Positions 59,041-64,000 of a stretch of 64,000 nt of DNA are shown one piece after another. The DNA lies in the NCBI GenBank assembly GCA_037179515.1, contig JAXCGZ010000057.1:50001-114000 (forward strand). Reading direction: 5' to 3'. The stretch comes from Halocaridina rubra (taxonomy: Eukaryota > Arthropoda > Malacostraca > Decapoda > Atyidae). The notes beneath the pieces were generated by a model. That model searched no databases. It saw only the letters and a program-made list of their open reading frames with translations, and was not told where the DNA came from. Position 1 is the stretch's first letter, and the number at the start of each line of letters is the position of its first letter. A program made the translations under genes and the position numbers.

Positions 59041-60845
59041 TTAATTACTATTCCACCACTACTATTCCACCACGTGTCACCAGTTGTCGTGATGATTCCT
59101 TCTCACTACGTTAATATTAGTACCAGAAGGGTGCAAGGTAAGAATGGACAAGCGGTGATTCCTTTATCTTAATTTATTCTAGAGTACAACACATTCGACG
59201 CCTCAATGCCCCCCACCCTATGACTATCACAATCTATGATCTATTCGTGCCCCGGGCAAAGTTCTAACTGACTGTGTCTGCCCTGGGTGGTTCTTGAAAT
59301 ACCCCAAGGGCAGGGCGTGGCTTGACATCCAGTCCTGCCAATGAACTCAAGTGACATCCAGTCCTGCAAATCAACGCCAGGTTCGAAGTGGAGTCCCTCC
59401 TATTTTGGGGAGGAGCTATTTCAACAAGCCTATAGAACGGAAAAGTTCCAGGTCAGAGCGTGGCTATTGGGTATCTCTCCAGGGCATGTACATACGTACG
59501 GGTCAAATGTTTGTGTTTCTTGTGGTTTAGGAAATGGCTAACTTCTTGGCCTTCCCCATCCTCTTCAGGTACTCGATGCCAGATGCTAAGTCTCATGGGT
59601 CCGGTCATATATCTCCTTGACACTTTCTACAAACATTGGCCGTACCGCAGAAAAATAATTGGGAGAGTATTCTATTTCACCCTTGACTTCTAGCCTCTCA
59701 CGTTTCTCTTCACGACTTGTGGTGTTTTCGAGGACCGAGGGTCCCTTATCTTTTAGGCCTCTTGGGGGTGCATGGCGCCGGAGGTTAGTTCCATGTGTCT
59801 AGCCATAAATCTTGGTGGTACCAAGGGAAAACATGGCCTGGACCCAAAACCCAATAAAAGTGAGGGCATGTAATAAAACATCTGTGCCCTCGACCGTTAC
59901 CCCTCAAGATTTGTTACAAGTTTCAGATTCTGGCTTCAGCACGACTTCAGTCATGCGACATCCCTCCCAACCAAAACTGAAATATCTTTTATTTCAGTCG
60001 AAGCATGGGCTATTTTTTTCGAGAGCTCTTGGACATTAGTTTACAATAGAAATGGGGCCGAATTATTTAAGCTATTATCTAAGAATTCCTAGTTCTATGA
60101 ACTCTAAACAATCTTTAGTACAAACATTCCTATATTTAAAAAATAAAATTAACCTTAATCATTAGGATTTCAGTGTGTAACTAATCATTATCAAACATTA
60201 ATTAAGAACACAAGTTAGTTTAGACCATGACGTTACTGTGTCTACTTCTCTCCTTTTTCAAAAGATTTACAAAAGTTGGTTAGCTACAGTAAAAATATAA
60301 ATCATGTAGAACATTAGTATGTACGAACATTTAAAATGCGATAGACAATAACTTAAATGGTAAATTCCTATCGTTACTATGGGGCATTGATTTGTCTTAA
60401 AATTAGGCCTTAAAAAACTACTCCTGAAACAAAATATTTGTTACGATGTGAAAAGTCAGAAAACATTCATCATTTCAATATGCAATTCCTATTCAGAGAC
60501 AAACTGAGATGAGAACTTAATGAACACAAAGATTAAATCATGATTCAAACAATGATAATGCTAAAGCAAAACAATGATATTATTTAGGCAGAAGACAACT
60601 TATTACTATCGGTGCAAATCATACAATTCATCAAAGGCACTTATTCAAAAACTATCTTTAAAGGAGTCTCTGAGTTGTCGCTTAAAATTATCTTAAAACT
60701 AGGTAAAACAAATAACAAAAGAATTGGTCTTTTAGCACAGTGGTCAAAGACGGTGGGGACCTTTTCTTTCCCATTTTTTTTTCTTTCTTTCAGTTCTAAA
60801 ACGTGGGTTGTTCTTTACAACAACTAATAAGGGATTTTAAATACC
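59041..60845. other. No gene recognised
   Basis: 59100-59750 is GC-richer than the surroundings and contains a partly repeated GTGACATCCAGTCCTGC/GACATCCAGTCCTGC (59316, 59350). It may be part of an unknown repeat. The rest is AT-rich without signal. Confidence 0.45.
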
Positions 60846-60848
60846 CTT

Positions 60849-61082
60849 CTTTCTCTCTTCACTAAGGTTTGGACATGTATAGGGATTTTTTTTCTTTCTG
60901 TTTGAATCCCATCAATGCGTGTACGTGGCTTCTAAAGGTATTATTAAGATATTTAAAAAAACTTCTTTTTTTTCTCTCTCTCTTTTCACTACAGTTAGGA
61001 CATGTATGGGAATTACCCCCCTTTTTTTTCTGGGATTTCATCAATTCGTTTATATGGCTTTTTAAAGTATTATTAAGATATT
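60849..61082. repeat. Two diverged tandem copies of a ~128-bp unit with zinc-finger-like minus-strand text
   Basis: GGACATGTAT (60871 and 60998) and TTATTAAGAT (60941 and 61070) recur 127-129 bp apart. On the minus strand the units read NSHTCPNCSEKRE and SHVHALMGFKQKEK, reminiscent of decayed C2H2 zinc fingers. Frames are broken. Confidence 0.5.
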
Positions 61083-64000
61083 AAAGACTTTTGTTTTCTC
61101 TTTCCCTTGCTCATGAAATTCTTGCTAGGCGTTATTCCACGGTCTCTCTCTCCTCATTTTTTCACTCCCCCGCCGTCTTCGCTGCAGGCCCAGGTTCGTA
61201 CACTACCATAAATTATCTTCTTTCTAAGATAAGCAAGACAAAGAGGAAGCGATCGATGCATCTTCCAAATCCCTCCAGCCTGGCTTTTTCGTCCTACCCT
61301 CGGGCCGATCTTGACTAAGACCACCCTGTAGGAGACCTGCAACATCAGCACGATTCTCTTCAGTACTGCATACACATGTACCTTTGAAGCAGACCTCGGG
61401 ATGAAAATTTGAACCTATGTCACTACTACAGTTGTAAGAAAGGTTCCCTATGACTTCGGGGTACCAACAATGGCCATACGTCGGTAATCTGAGGCTATAC
61501 TTTGCCTCCCCTGCAACTGCAAGTGATTGCAGTCTCTATTCAATGGGCAACAGGGACTTGTTTGAGAGAACAAAATCTAAAGACTTTTAGAACTTGCAGG
61601 TCGGGGCTGCCTAAGAATAGGGTGGTAATGGAAGGTATGTGTCTACACAACTAAATTATTACTCCAAGATACTTAGGACTTAGCTGAGAAACTGATACAT
61701 GGCATTACTCTACTATAGACATCAAAAAGAACAATCATTAAATACTGAGATAAGCCACTAAAGAAATATTCTTATTAGCGGTGGCTGCAATAATATCAAG
61801 TATAAATTTAGATAAAAGATACAAATCATCAGGTTACTACTAACTACATTACAAAAATAATAATTAATAACAGGCCATTGAGAGATAGCAACAATATCAG
61901 TCAACATAATAATATTACTAATAATCATGATCAAAATAAGAATAATAAAAAAATAAAATAAAAATATTAATTCAGGAATAGCCATATATGTACAATGGAG
62001 ACTGGCATTCAGAAGTAAGAACAGAGTTCTATACTTATATTTCTTAGTAATGCTCATTCTAACACAGTCTCTTTTACTATTCAAATTCCTGCTGTCATAA
62101 TCTATGTATATATATAGAGCATAAGTGGCAACTTGCTGGCTCCACAATTTGTCAATGGGAGTTCTATCTATTCTCTAAACAGTTGCGACATGTGGCAAAA
62201 ATATTTATGCAAATGGCGGTACTACCGATGTCTTATCAGTATTTACAATTTATCGACTGCAATAAAATGTAGGCACAAGTATCGCCTAGCTTCGCTGGAA
62301 AAAAAAAATAAATCAATGACGGCCACATTCTTGTAGTATCGGAAGCAGCTCATTTCAGTCTCAGAGTAGAGAGGGAGAGAGAGAGAGAGAGAGAAAGGTT
62401 GACTGGGCGACCGTGATATACGTTGCGGTATCCACCCACGTGTCAGATGAGACGGGCCTCCTTTTACTTGTACTGAAAATAAAAATAAATTGTCGCAGAG
62501 TATCTCTACATAAAAGAATAAATAAACAAATGAAAGTGAACAAACGTGAGCAATGACTATCGATAGAGTTTTGCGTTTATTGTCAGAGGGCTATTCTTAT
62601 TCCCAATTAAAAAAAACAAAAGCAAAAGAACTTAGTGTACAACTGCAGAAACATCGAAGCATAAATCTATTCCTTTCTGTCTAATATTGCTAAGTTTACT
62701 GTAATAGCATACACATCTTTGTCTATAATGACAATATTTTTCTTGCTATAAATCAGAGGGTTGAGTCGAAGCACACACTCTAAAAGGCAACATATCCCTG
62801 ATGAAATTAAAGCAAAATATTACAATCATATGTGACAGTATCTCTACTACTATCAACAAAAGTACAAATATCTTTTTCTTAACAAACTTCTTATCATGAC
62901 TTAAGTATCATTAATTTTAAATTTAAAACTCAACATATAATCTCTGAGAATCTCAATTATAATAATTAGCTCAATTATAATTTTAAATTCATGACAGTAA
63001 CAGGGATTAACATTAATTATTTCTAGATAATCTTTTCAAAACTCTTTAATTATAATATAAAGGGATTAAGATTTTAAAGATTTCTTCAATACAAAAAGAA
63101 CTATATAACAAAAACGGGTATCTGAAAGACTATAAAAAGTCTGTCTCTGTGTATGCAATAATAAAAACAAAAAGTATATTTCATTAGCAACAGTAAAGAA
63201 TGCATTTTGCTTAAGTTTTAAAATCTCGTAAGGAGTTGTACATGAACAATTCAAACAGAAAATATATATATATTCTTTTACTATCTCGAATTTAACTTAT
63301 TTAAATTACTAAACAACAGAATTTCCTCCAGAACAGGGAGAAGTTCGACTTATAACTGTTCTGTCTGCTTTTACGGGGGGTGCGCATGAGGGCGCTGTTT
63401 TCTCCCCTGTTCTTTTGGCTTCTGGATCAACTTCTGCTCTCTCAAATACGGGAAACAGCTGTGTAACATTCTTGTTGTCATTTCGTGTCAGCTCTCACTC
63501 TTTCTTTATGACCAAGCTGAAATAAGTTTGATAAACATTATCATGGCTAAAACTCGCAACGCTTTATTTTATCAGTCTAACATATCTCTTCAGACAAATA
63601 ATGTATATACTGCAGCTAGCAAAAAAAATAAAGAATCATTCATAGATTTACGTCCTTTATCACGTAATATCTATCTTGGAACTCTCGGAAATCGAATAAT
63701 AATCTCATTGGCGGAGTAGGGGACAAAACAAAAATAAAACAAACTTGGCCTCTCAACCATATCTGGGCAGGTGGAGAATCATTTTCTCAAAAATATCCCT
63801 CAATAGATATTGCAACAGCGCATCACCTCCCATAAAAATGCTCCGATATGGCATGCAGAAAGACCCGGCGGAGCAGGGGAACGATCCTCGCAGACTCCCC
63901 AATCATGCTTCCTAACGGTGCTTTCCGTGATTTCACCCCCTAGAGCAGCCCCCCCCCCATTATACTCCCAGTCATTCATACTCATTCGCTATATCACTTT
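61083..64000. other. No gene recognised
   Basis: Small ORFs only. Short (GA)n at 62370-62395. GC-richer patches at 63360-63480 and 63840-63960 may be repeat fragments; no family named. Confidence 0.45.

Overview
The window looks like arthropod genomic DNA, most probably from a decapod crustacean. The grounds are very long (AT)n and (CT)n microsatellites, dense degraded non-LTR and Ty3/gypsy-like retroelements of the kinds common in crab and shrimp genomes, and a host gene with arthropod-style architecture. The species is an inference; no search was possible.

Only one convincing host gene is present: the 3' half of an F-spondin (spondin-1) type gene on the + strand, spread over about 44.6 kb. 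Nine exons (5103-5311, 5653-5862, 12568-12766, 26887-27057, 30595-30658, 35409-35538, 36215-36290, 39105-39328, 49529-49704/49708) join with matching reading-frame phases. In order they encode three thrombospondin type-1 repeats (TSRs), a textbook Kunitz domain with Arg at the P1 site, a short linker, a fourth TSR split over two exons, a Pro/Tyr-rich linker and a fifth TSR. The 5' exons (expected reelin and spondin-N domains) must lie to the left of the window.

Almost everything else up to 49.5 kb is intron filled with mobile elements. By region: 0-2.4 kb, a CR1-like non-LTR element; 2.4-4.4 kb, tRNA-like repeats in 272-bp tandem and fold-back arrangement; 8.45-10.93 kb, a second non-LTR element carrying a 58-bp perfect palindrome; 16.0-16.7 kb and 28.1-29.05 kb, minus-strand non-LTR remnants; 17.1-22.2 kb, a degraded Ty3/gypsy-like element on the minus strand, split by a plus-strand non-LTR element (18.1-19.8 kb); 31.0-32.1 kb, a possible inverted-repeat element holding a non-LTR 3' end; 32.48-35.02 kb, a Tigger/pogo DNA transposon with terminal inverted repeats and TA target duplications; 39.5-48.4 kb, an LTR retrotransposon on the minus strand.

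That LTR element is the most interesting object. Its pol domains run protease - integrase - reverse transcriptase - RNase H. This is the Ty1/copia order, yet the integrase and RT-RNase H resemble Ty3/gypsy, an arrangement known from Gmr1-like elements.

Beyond the host gene (49.7-64 kb) there are further retroelement fragments (an RTE-like endonuclease, a second copy of the 18-kb non-LTR family), a Tigger-related non-autonomous element, large (CT)n tracts, an unrecognised broken ORF at 55.2-55.7 kb, and long stretches in which I recognise nothing.
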